Positions 1 through 6,464 of a stretch of 10,697 nucleotides of DNA are shown piece by piece. How positions within the stretch are numbered: the stretch's first letter is position 1; each line of letters begins with the position of its first letter. Made by a program: the position numbers and the translations under genes. The stretch is from Psychroflexus sp. GTDB taxonomy: Bacteria; Bacteroidota; Bacteroidia; Flavobacteriales; Flavobacteriaceae. The notes beneath the pieces were generated by a model. The model had not been told where the DNA came from. It saw nothing but the letters and a program-made list of their open reading frames with translations, and searched no databases. Location of the stretch: NCBI GenBank assembly GCA_003565575.1, contig PXBV01000012.1:1-10697 (forward strand). Direction: 5' to 3'.

Positions 1-499
1 CGGCTGAATATCCCAAGACACCGATTTTATTGGGATGCAAATTCCATTTTTGAGTGTTTCTCCTGATGTAACGAACTGCTTCTTGTGCATCTTGTAATGG
101 CCCAATGGATTTATCTTCCATAATCTCATCACTTGGAAGTCTGTATTTCAATACAAAAGCGGTGATTCCCAAGCTATTGAACCACTCGGCTGTTTTATAA
201 CCTTCTTTTTTTATAGAAAGGAATTCATATCCTCCGCCAGGACAAATCACTATAGAAGTGCCATTGGGGTTTTCGGGAACAAAAACAGTGAGCGTTGGAT
301 GGGTTACTTTGCTCATTTTACCAATAGCTTCCTCGTACTTTTCTATATAGTTTTCAGCTGCTATGGAATTGGGAGCGTTTTTGTTCCACAAATCTATCAC
401 TTGGTTTTGTGCTGTTGAATAATTCGTCATTAAGAGAAATAGACCTATTAATAATGGTATAAATTTAAAAATTTTAGATGTCATAGATTTATTTTTCAT
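1..499 (-). CDS. Secreted alpha/beta-hydrolase, acetyl-esterase-like (C-terminus cut by window edge)
   Basis: Only the first 166 codons are present; the gene continues past the left edge. Reading from ATG at 499, residues 1-30 form a signal peptide: a basic start, a hydrophobic stretch FIPLLIGLFLLM, and a likely signal peptidase I site after S-T-A (30), before QNQ. The mature part shows alpha/beta-hydrolase hallmarks. PGGGY at 87-91, after strand TSIVIC, is the usual oxyanion-hole loop. A helix with DAQEAVRYIRRN lies at 137-148, and the last readable residues GYSA (163-166) plus the next base G match the nucleophile elbow G-x-S-x-G, with Ser165 as nucleophile. The Asp and His of the triad lie outside the window. 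The family includes carbohydrate acetyl- and feruloyl-type esterases often found in PULs; removal of an acyl group from the glycan is inference. It lies 16 bp downstream of the GH2 stop, so is probably co-transcribed. A second in-frame ATG at codon 6 is a possible alternative start. Confidence 0.85.
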   Translation of the reverse strand, partial: MKNKSMTSKIFKFIPLLIGLFLLMTNYSTAQNQVIDLWNKNAPNSIAAENYIEKYEEAIGKMSKVTHPTLTVFVPENPNGTSIVICPGGGYEFLSIKKEGYKTAEWFNSLGITAFVLKYRLPSDEIMEDKSIGPLQDAQEAVRYIRRNTQKWNLHPNKIGVLGYSA

Positions 500-515
500 C
501 TTTAGTTAAACGTAT

Positions 516-3014
516 TCAATGGGATTCTATCACTATTTTATTAGTCTTTAAACCTTCTGAAGTGGCCTCTATTGTTATTTTTCCGCTTTCTCCTTTTTTA
601 CTTTTAATCACCAGTAAACTCAAGCCATTAAACGCTTTTCTGTAATTGGCTTGAAAAGGCTCAGTTGAAGCCGCATTACCATTACCAACCGCAGCAATAC
701 TTGCAGGACCGGTAACTTTAAATTCTACTAAATTATCGGCCAAGGGATGAAAAACACCATTTTCATCTTGAATTTGTACCGTAATAAACGACAAATCATC
801 TCCATCTGCATCAATTTTAGTTCGATCGGCTTCCAATGCAATTTGTGCTGGAGATTGAGCGGTTTGGATAACTTTTCTAGCTACTTCTTTACCATCTGTG
901 TAGGCAACGACTTCTATTTCGCCAGCTTCATAAGGCACATTCCAGCTCAACCGATAAGGTGAATCGTAAAACTTTTCCTTTCGACCCCAGGCATAAAAAT
1001 CAACAGGAATTCTGGTAGTGTCTTTTCCTTTAATTTTCTTACCCATGGATTTTCCATTGACAAATAATTCTGCTTCCTCCGCATTGGTGTAGCAAAACAC
1101 AGGAATGGTATCCATTTCTGCCTCTTCCCAGTTCCAATGTGGCAAGATATGCACCATGGGTTCTTCTGTCCATTGGCTTTGGTAAAGGTAAAATCGGTCT
1201 TTTGGAAAACCAGCCAAATCCACAGCACCAAAATAAGAACTTCTTGCAGGCCAATCCCCATCCCAATTCCCGTGGGTTGAATTGTCTTTTCCGCCATAAG
1301 GTGTAGGTTCGCCTAAATAATCTATGCCTGTCCAGATAAACTCACCAATGTTGTTAGGCAGGGCATCTTGCACCATAAACTCTACATCCAGAGGGTATGC
1401 CCAAGGCGGACTATTGATGTCATAACTAGTGACTTGTAGAGACTCATGTTTATCGTATTTTTCTAATGGTAAATGATATACTCCTCTTGAAGAAACGGTA
1501 GAAGCTGTTTCTGAACCATAAACTATGATTTCTGGATAGGTTTTCATCATTTGCTCATATTGTGTAGGCTTATAGTTGGCCCCCACCAAATCTACAGCTT
1601 GCCCTAGTCCGTTTTTTAAAGCGGTTTTTAAATGATCAAATCCAGCAGTTACAGGTCTATTAGGATCTTCTTCTTTTGAAATTTTTACTAGTCGCTCTGC
1701 AATAATACGTCCGTCTGCTTCTCCTTGTTCACGAACCTCATTACCAATACTCCACATAATAACGGATGGGTGGTTACGATCACGACGAATCATATCTCGT
1801 AAATCTCTCTCATGCCACTCATCCCAATGCTTGCTATAGTCGTTTTCCGTTTTGGGTATACCCCATACGTCAAAAGCTTCAGCTTGAACTAATATTCCCA
1901 TTTTGTCACACAATTCCAATTGCTCTCTTGAAGGCGGGTTATGTGAGGTACGTATCGCATTGACGCCCATGTCTTTCATAATCTCTAATTGACGTTCGGT
2001 GGCGCGAAGGTTTACCGCAGCCCCTAATGGACCTAAATCGTGATGCAAGCATACACCTTGTATTTTTTCCTTTCGACCATTGATAAAAAAACCGTCTCTG
2101 GTAAATTCAATGTGTCTTACACCAAAGGAGGTTTCATACTGGTCAATTTCTTGTTCATCCAGTATAATTTTAGACACACCTTTGTATAAATAGGCTGCAT
2201 CTATATCCCACAAGTTAGGATTTTCTATAACTAAATTTTGATGAATAGTTGAAGTATTTTCATCAGCCCAGTCAATTTCAGTTGAAGTTGAAGCTACCTC
2301 TTTTCCATTTTCATCCAAAATTTGGGTATTTAAAAAGTAATGTCCTGTAGTTGAAGCATTTGTGGTATTGATTTTTGTTTCAATTGAAACCGCTGCTTTT
2401 TCTGAAGAAATTTCAGGAGTAGAAATATGTGTCCCCCAATGGGCGATATGTACAGGATTTTTAGTTTCTAACCATACTTTTCGATATATGCCAGCACCAG
2501 TGTACCAACGAGAGGATAACATTTCTTGCTTCATATGAACTGCGACTAGATTTTCTTCTCCAAATTTGATATAAGGGGTAATGTCTATTTCGTAGCCGAT
2601 GTATCCCGAAGGTCGGTGATATACTTCTTGACCATTGATGTAGACAGTCGCATTGCTCATGACGCCTTCAAATTCAAGGCTTGTTATGCTTCCTTTTTTT
2701 TCTTCATCAATAGTAAACTTTTTTCGATACACTGCTTCTTCATGAATGGGTAATCCACCTGTACGTGAATTGTATTCTGGTTTAAAAGGCCCTTCAATAG
2801 CGTAATCGTGTGGGACACTTAGGCTTCGCCATTGAGAGTCGTCATAATCAGGCTGGGTTGCTGTGCTGTCTTCTGTTTTTTGAAATAACCAATCTTCATT
2901 GAAAGGAATACGTTCTCTTGTATTGATTGAAATCATAGTTTCGTCTTCATTTGAAGTACACGAGCATAACATGAATATGAATATGATTGTTACTATAGAT
3001 TTTTTTATCTTCAT
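516..3014 (-). CDS. GH2 family beta-galactosidase-type lipoprotein
   Basis: This is an 832-residue exo-glycosidase predicted to release terminal beta-linked galactose or a similar sugar by the retaining mechanism. The N-terminus has a lipoprotein signal (lipobox L-C-S-C, Cys19). Domains in order: a sugar-binding jelly-roll (about 35-185, beginning FNEDWLF with VPHDYAIEGPF at 67-77), an immunoglobulin-like domain (about 188-300), the TIM barrel (about 305-610), a DUF4982-like region (about 635-710), and a C-terminal GH2 Ig-like domain (about 720-832, containing VGNGNAAS). Catalytic residues are visible: acid/base Glu426 in WSIGNE and nucleophile Glu502 in VYGSETAS. RTSHNPPS (355-362) and GIDYLGEPTPYGG (563-575) are typical of the family. 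Cys19 is followed by TSNEDE, an acidic stretch that could act as a surface-export signal. The start at 3014 has only an A-rich leader, normal for this phylum. GH2 also contains glucuronidases and mannosidases; FPKDRFYLYQSQW favours beta-galactosidase, but the substrate is not proven. Confidence 0.93.
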   Translation of the reverse strand: MKIKKSIVTIIFIFMLCSCTSNEDETMISINTRERIPFNEDWLFQKTEDSTATQPDYDDSQWRSLSVPHDYAIEGPFKPEYNSRTGGLPIHEEAVYRKKFTIDEEKKGSITSLEFEGVMSNATVYINGQEVYHRPSGYIGYEIDITPYIKFGEENLVAVHMKQEMLSSRWYTGAGIYRKVWLETKNPVHIAHWGTHISTPEISSEKAAVSIETKINTTNASTTGHYFLNTQILDENGKEVASTSTEIDWADENTSTIHQNLVIENPNLWDIDAAYLYKGVSKIILDEQEIDQYETSFGVRHIEFTRDGFFINGRKEKIQGVCLHHDLGPLGAAVNLRATERQLEIMKDMGVNAIRTSHNPPSREQLELCDKMGILVQAEAFDVWGIPKTENDYSKHWDEWHERDLRDMIRRDRNHPSVIMWSIGNEVREQGEADGRIIAERLVKISKEEDPNRPVTAGFDHLKTALKNGLGQAVDLVGANYKPTQYEQMMKTYPEIIVYGSETASTVSSRGVYHLPLEKYDKHESLQVTSYDINSPPWAYPLDVEFMVQDALPNNIGEFIWTGIDYLGEPTPYGGKDNSTHGNWDGDWPARSSYFGAVDLAGFPKDRFYLYQSQWTEEPMVHILPHWNWEEAEMDTIPVFCYTNAEEAELFVNGKSMGKKIKGKDTTRIPVDFYAWGRKEKFYDSPYRLSWNVPYEAGEIEVVAYTDGKEVARKVIQTAQSPAQIALEADRTKIDADGDDLSFITVQIQDENGVFHPLADNLVEFKVTGPASIAAVGNGNAASTEPFQANYRKAFNGLSLLVIKSKKGESGKITIEATSEGLKTNKIVIESH

Positions 3015-3120
3015 TTATTTTTTCAAAAAAATTACTCTTCTTTTAAAAGTTCTTGGTGCGAAGTTGCAAACTTCGCACAGCCTTAGTTACCACTTCGCAG
3101 TATCTTATTTTTCTAAACGT
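3015..3120 (-). other. 106-bp gap within the enzyme operon
   Basis: This gap separates the stop of sulfatase B from the start of the GH2 gene, whereas the other junctions on this strand are 4 and 16 bp. It contains a perfect stem-loop at 3056-3078 and an extra copy of ACTTCGCA at 3092-3099. Next to the GH2 start it is A/T-rich with no Shine-Dalgarno sequence. I see no open reading frame of interest. It could hold a second promoter, an mRNA processing site or a partial terminator. No good match to the Bacteroidetes -7/-33 promoter was obvious. Confidence 0.6.
3056..3078. repeat. Perfect inverted repeat / stem-loop, possibly REP-like
   Basis: Ten-base arms GTGCGAAGTT and AACTTCGCAC are exactly complementary around a 3-base loop (GCA). 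In RNA this gives a stable stem, probably 9 bp with a 5-base loop. A partial copy, ACTTCGCA, recurs at 3092-3099, 22 bp from the right arm. Neither side carries an adjacent run of T, so it is not a classical intrinsic terminator. Such GC-richer palindromes in AT-rich intergenic DNA are often members of dispersed REP-type families or act as mRNA stabilisers between operon genes; both readings are inference. Confidence 0.7.
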
Positions 3121-4734
3121 TTAATCAATTGTAGTTTTACTTCCCCACCAATCTTTGTTGGGTTGAAAATCTTCCCACAACATCTCTTTGCGCTGCTTTT
3201 CTAAATTTTTCATACGATTCTCTCGTACATTTTTCATATATTGTTCCCGTTTTTTAGGGTCAAATTCAGGATCAGGTTCGGGGAATCTAGCTCCTACTTC
3301 TTTTAAATAATCCATCAATTCTTGATGCATTTTTTGGGTGCGTTCAATTTCAATTGAAGCTAAATCCTTTTGTTCATAAGGGTCTTCTTTTAGATTGAAT
3401 AATTGTTGAGTTTCTTCTTCATAATAGTGAATCAATTTCCAATCGCCCAACCGAATAATGGAGGAAGGGTCGCCACCTTGATTGCCATAATGTGGATAAT
3501 GCCAATAAAGGGGACGCTTCTCAAGGTTTGCAGTTCCTTCAATTAAAGGTTTTAAACTCACCCCATCTTTGTGATGGTTGGGCATAAGTGGTAGATTATT
3601 CAAATCAAGCAAAGTAGGATAAAAATCGGCTCCTGCAACAGGCGTGTCTACTTTTTTATGTTCTTGATTCGGCACATAAACAAAGTAAGGCTCAATAATT
3701 CCTCCTTCCCATTGGTAGCCTTTGCCTCCTCTGAAGGGGGCATTTGAGGTGGAGAACGCATCTCCAGAAGCCACGCCACCATTGTCTGATGTAAAGACGA
3801 CAATGGTGTTTTTATCTAAGCCTAATTCTTCTAGACCGTCCATGACAAGGCCTACCGCATCATCCATATTTTCAACTAAACCCGCATACACAGGATTGTC
3901 CTGTTGCTGACGAATGGGTAGGTTACGTTCCATAGCAAAGCCTTTTTCAGCAATTCCCATTTCATGTGCTTTGTCACGGTATTTTTTCCATTTTCCTTCT
4001 TGGGTTTGGATAGGTCCATGCACGGCATAAAAAGACAAAAAGGCAAAGAAGGTTTCGTCTTTATTTGTTTCCATAAAATTAAGAGTTTCCTTTGCAAGTC
4101 GGTAGCTGAGTTGCTCACCGTCTTCCTTATTTTCAAGCTTTGGATTATCGTAAGGATCAAAATAGCCTCCTTTAGGGCTTCCACTGTGAAACCCTCCCTT
4201 GTTAATCTCAAATCCATGGTCTTCAGGATGGTGTCCTTCGCCCCCTAAATGCCATTTCCCTGCATAGAAGGTTTTGTAGCCATGCTGTTTAAAGGCTTCT
4301 GCAAGGCTTGTATCCTGAACCTTAAGATGTTTGTTGTATGCTGCTGGTAACATCTTATCGTGTCTGTTGTGACTTCTCCAATCTTCCCCATATTTGGCGC
4401 CTATCCAATCGGTAATTCCGTGTCTTGGTGTACTTTGACCTAGCATGATGCTTGCACGAGATGGGCTGCATACCCGGCTATTGGCATAACCTTGGGTAAA
4501 TACAGTCGATTTTTTCGCTAGCTTGTCTATGTTTGGGGTCTCGTAGTAATCGCTTCCTGTAAACCCTAGGTCGTTGATGCCTAGATCATCCACAAATAGA
4601 AACAAGACGTTGTATTTTTCATTTTCTTCTGCTGAAGTTTTGTCTTTTTGACAAGATGTAAAAAAGACCATTAAAACGTAGAGTAAGATAAAATTGGAAG
4701 AGGAGATCTTACTTTTTTTATTGACTATTGCCAT
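3121..4734 (-). CDS. Formylglycine-dependent sulfatase (S1 family) lipoprotein, sulfatase B
   Basis: The chosen start at 4734 gives 537 residues. It begins 4 bp after the stop of the upstream sulfatase and directly precedes a lipoprotein signal peptide. An in-frame ATG at 4797 would overlap the upstream gene by about 60 bases and prepend a signal-free tail. Cys28 (FFTSC) is the likely lipidated residue. The sulfatase signature C-S-P-S-R starts at Cys89, which must be converted to formylglycine by a maturase not in this window. Other active-site features are the metal-binding Asp-Asp (49-50, FLFVDDLG), GKWHLG (Lys160, His162), His239 in YAVHGP, and Asp317/Asn318 in TSDNGG. The NKGGFHSGSPKGGYF region and C-terminal FNLKEDPYEQKDLA are typical of S1 exo-sulfatases on galactose or hexosamine sugars; I suspect subfamily S1_16 but cannot confirm it. 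The last ~50 residues are unusually rich in Lys, Arg and Glu. Residues after Cys28 (QKDK) resemble the surface-lipoprotein export signal. Confidence 0.92.
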   Translation of the reverse strand: MAIVNKKSKISSSNFILLYVLMVFFTSCQKDKTSAEENEKYNVLFLFVDDLGINDLGFTGSDYYETPNIDKLAKKSTVFTQGYANSRVCSPSRASIMLGQSTPRHGITDWIGAKYGEDWRSHNRHDKMLPAAYNKHLKVQDTSLAEAFKQHGYKTFYAGKWHLGGEGHHPEDHGFEINKGGFHSGSPKGGYFDPYDNPKLENKEDGEQLSYRLAKETLNFMETNKDETFFAFLSFYAVHGPIQTQEGKWKKYRDKAHEMGIAEKGFAMERNLPIRQQQDNPVYAGLVENMDDAVGLVMDGLEELGLDKNTIVVFTSDNGGVASGDAFSTSNAPFRGGKGYQWEGGIIEPYFVYVPNQEHKKVDTPVAGADFYPTLLDLNNLPLMPNHHKDGVSLKPLIEGTANLEKRPLYWHYPHYGNQGGDPSSIIRLGDWKLIHYYEEETQQLFNLKEDPYEQKDLASIEIERTQKMHQELMDYLKEVGARFPEPDPEFDPKKREQYMKNVRENRMKNLEKQRKEMLWEDFQPNKDWWGSKTTID

Positions 4735-4738
4735 CTGT

Positions 4739-6295
4739 TTATTTTTTAATTCGATTCGGCTGAAATTCTTCAGAGATAATAGCTTCATAGCCCTCAAGCA
4801 TTTCAGCTAATTTTTCAGGATTTGAATCCGCTAAATTATTGTCTTGTCTGGGGTCTTCTGCTAAGTTGTACAACTGAAATTTTTTGCTAAAAGCAGTTTC
4901 AATGCCTTTACCCCACATTATTTTAGGTCCTTTTTGAGGAGGAATCATTACCCAATCCCCTTTCTTGTAGGCGGTTCTTGTCATTGCTTCTATGATTATG
5001 TCTTTTCTTCCTTCTTTACTTTTACCTAAAAATACATCCAAGAGGTTTTGACTATCTGTTGTGCTGCTTTCGTTTTCAACTAGAGCAGCTAGAGAAGAGA
5101 ATAAATCGATTTGACTTACTAATGCATCGCTAACTCCAGGTTCAATTTTATCTTTCCAATACGTAATAAATGGCACACGAGTACCAGCTTCAAAAAGGCT
5201 GTACTTCGTACCTTTCAAATTTCCACTTGGTGAATGTTGACCAAGTAATTCTTCGGCTTGGTCTTCATAACCATCCGCAAGAATAGGGCCGTTATCACTT
5301 GAAAAAATAACTAATGTATTTTCTAATATATCTGCTTCATCTAGGCTTTTCATCAACTCGCCAACAACCCAATCGGCCTCCATGATAGCATCCCCACGAG
5401 CGCCCATAGAAGTTGTACCTTCAAATCTTGGATGAGGCGTTCTAGGTACATGTGGTTGCTGCATGGTATACATTAAAAAAAATGGCTTTTCTGATTCATT
5501 TTTGTCTGAAAGATAGGTTTGAACCTTTTCTAAAAAGTGGTCGGCCATATCGATATCAGACCATCTAGCAGATTCTCCTCCTTTCATATATCCGATTCTT
5601 GGAATTCCGTTGATTACTGTTTTGTTGTGTTGGTCGTCAGCTTCAAGCGTCACCATTTCTGGATTATTATAGCCTGTAGGTTCACCTTCAAAATTTTCTT
5701 CGTAGTTCACTTCAATTGGATCGTCTGGGTCAAGATTATCCACATATCCATTATCGATGTATACCGTAGGAACTCGGTCTTGGGTGGCTGCCATGATGTA
5801 GCTATGGTCAAAACCCAACTCATTTGGTCCTGGAGCGATGTGTCCGTTCCAGTTTAAATCACCGTAGCCCAAACCAAGATGCCATTTACCAATGATTGCA
5901 GTTTGATAACCTGATTCTTTGAGCATCTTTGGTAGAGTTGCTTCAGTTGTGTCTATAATAAGGGGAGCAGAGCCTGGTAAAATTTGTGCTTTTTGGTTTC
6001 GCCAAGGATACTTTCCTGTCATTACTCCATATCGGCTTGGTGTGCAAGTGGCAGACGTAGCAAACCCATTAATAAACTTCATACCTTCATTAGCGAGTTG
6101 GTCTATATTGGGTGTATTAAGTTCTGTTGCACCATATGCACTCACATCTCCATATCCTAAATCATCTAAATACACAAACACAATATTTGGTAAATTTTTG
6201 GCTTCATTTTTACTTGTTTTTTTAATGTCGTGGTTACAAGATAAAAGGCATAGACTTCCAAAGACATAAAGTAGTCCTGTTTGAACAAATTTCAT
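4739..6295 (-). CDS. Formylglycine-dependent sulfatase (S1 family) lipoprotein, sulfatase A
   Basis: This 518-residue enzyme is the first gene of the leftward operon. It has a lipoprotein signal ending L-L-S-C (Cys20). The active site shows Asp44-Asp45 (VYLDDLGYGD), the signature C-T-P-S-R beginning at Cys84 (site of formylglycine formation) followed by YGVMTGKYPWR, GKWHLG with Lys137 and His139, His282 in QQPHVPRTPHP, and Asp334-Asn335 in FSSDNGP. LKGTKYSLFEAGTRVPFI (360-377) is the usual substrate-pocket Lys region, and FQLYNLAEDPRQDNNLA the usual C-terminal motif. An acidic insert lies around 182-222 (DNLDPDDPIEVNYEENFEGE), likely lining the substrate pocket. It is clearly diverged from sulfatase B, so the two probably act on differently placed sulfates. 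By memory of the motif ATSATCTPSR plus PNELGFDHSYIM it resembles galactose/hexosamine 6-sulfatase-type S1_15 enzymes, but this is unverified. Its start is 170 bp from the divergent HTCS gene. Confidence 0.93.
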   Translation of the reverse strand: MKFVQTGLLYVFGSLCLLSCNHDIKKTSKNEAKNLPNIVFVYLDDLGYGDVSAYGATELNTPNIDQLANEGMKFINGFATSATCTPSRYGVMTGKYPWRNQKAQILPGSAPLIIDTTEATLPKMLKESGYQTAIIGKWHLGLGYGDLNWNGHIAPGPNELGFDHSYIMAATQDRVPTVYIDNGYVDNLDPDDPIEVNYEENFEGEPTGYNNPEMVTLEADDQHNKTVINGIPRIGYMKGGESARWSDIDMADHFLEKVQTYLSDKNESEKPFFLMYTMQQPHVPRTPHPRFEGTTSMGARGDAIMEADWVVGELMKSLDEADILENTLVIFSSDNGPILADGYEDQAEELLGQHSPSGNLKGTKYSLFEAGTRVPFITYWKDKIEPGVSDALVSQIDLFSSLAALVENESSTTDSQNLLDVFLGKSKEGRKDIIIEAMTRTAYKKGDWVMIPPQKGPKIMWGKGIETAFSKKFQLYNLAEDPRQDNNLADSNPEKLAEMLEGYEAIISEEFQPNRIKK

Positions 6296-6358
6296 AGTAG
6301 TAATATTACGCTAACGATATAGTTTTAAATTGATACCATAAAATTAGTGTTATTAATG

Positions 6359-6406
6359 GTTCAAAAAGGGGTATAAATCGTTCAACTTATGGATAAAAAA
6401 GGTCTA
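6359..6406 (+). repeat. 21-bp-spaced direct repeats, candidate HTCS operator
   Basis: GTTCAA occurs at 6359-6364 and again at 6380-6385, exactly 21 bp apart (two helical turns); GGTCTA at 6401-6406 is a weaker third copy (4 of 6) at the same spacing. The first two 21-bp units agree at about 11 of 21 positions by eye. AraC-family regulators typically bind direct repeats on one face of the helix. Binding by the HTCS is inference. Confidence 0.35.
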
Positions 6407-6410
6407 TTTG
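6403..6410 (+). promoter_or_regulatory. Candidate -7 promoter element for the HTCS gene
   Basis: TCTATTTG matches the Bacteroidetes -7 consensus TAnnTTTG at all but one fixed position. It lies about 55 bp upstream of the HTCS start codon. The -33 region is poor (no TTTG at the expected place). It overlaps the repeat array, which would allow autoregulation. Confidence 0.25.
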
Positions 6411-6464
6411 TAGGGCTTTATCCTTTTTTTGAGTAAAATTAGGGTACTTAAATTTAATTAAGGT

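Larger units (their letters stand above)
6296..6464. promoter_or_regulatory. Divergent control region between sulfatase operon and HTCS gene
   Basis: This 169-bp AT-rich region must contain the promoters for both the leftward enzyme operon and, probably, the rightward HTCS gene. Visible elements are a 10-bp palindrome GTAATATTAC (6300-6309) just upstream of the sulfatase A start, GTTCAA direct repeats at 21-bp spacing (6359 and 6380) with a weaker third copy at 6401, and an inverted repeat GGATAAA/TTTATCC (6391-6397 and 6417-6423). A leftward -7-like element may be TAATTTTA (complement of 6339-6346, 7 of 8 to TAnnTTTG), but no well-spaced -33 box goes with it. The natural regulator is the HTCS encoded next door. 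Confidence 0.6.

Noticed and set aside
947..1297. 116-residue open frame on the minus strand inside the GH2 gene
   Set aside because: It is another frame of a strongly supported GH2 coding region and has no recognisable domain or independent start signal.
3056..3078. Hairpin as an intrinsic terminator
   Set aside because: No run of T follows the stem directly on either strand; the nearest T-rich stretch on the minus strand is over 20 bases away.
3056..3099. CRISPR-like repeats
   Set aside because: There is only one palindrome and one partial copy, without regular spacers or cas genes.
2899..3204. 101-residue plus-strand open frame spanning the hairpin gap
   Set aside because: It is antisense to the ends of two genes across an intergenic hairpin, and its sequence shows no domain.
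4735..4797. Longer start for sulfatase B (ATG at 4797)
   Set aside because: It would overlap the end of sulfatase A by about 60 bases and place 21 residues before a signal peptide, whereas the ATG at 4734 gives a normal lipoprotein signal 4 bp after the upstream stop.
5919..6269. 116-residue open frame on the plus strand opposite sulfatase A
   Set aside because: It lies antisense to a gene with all sulfatase motifs; its codons are just the complement of that gene and no family is recognisable.
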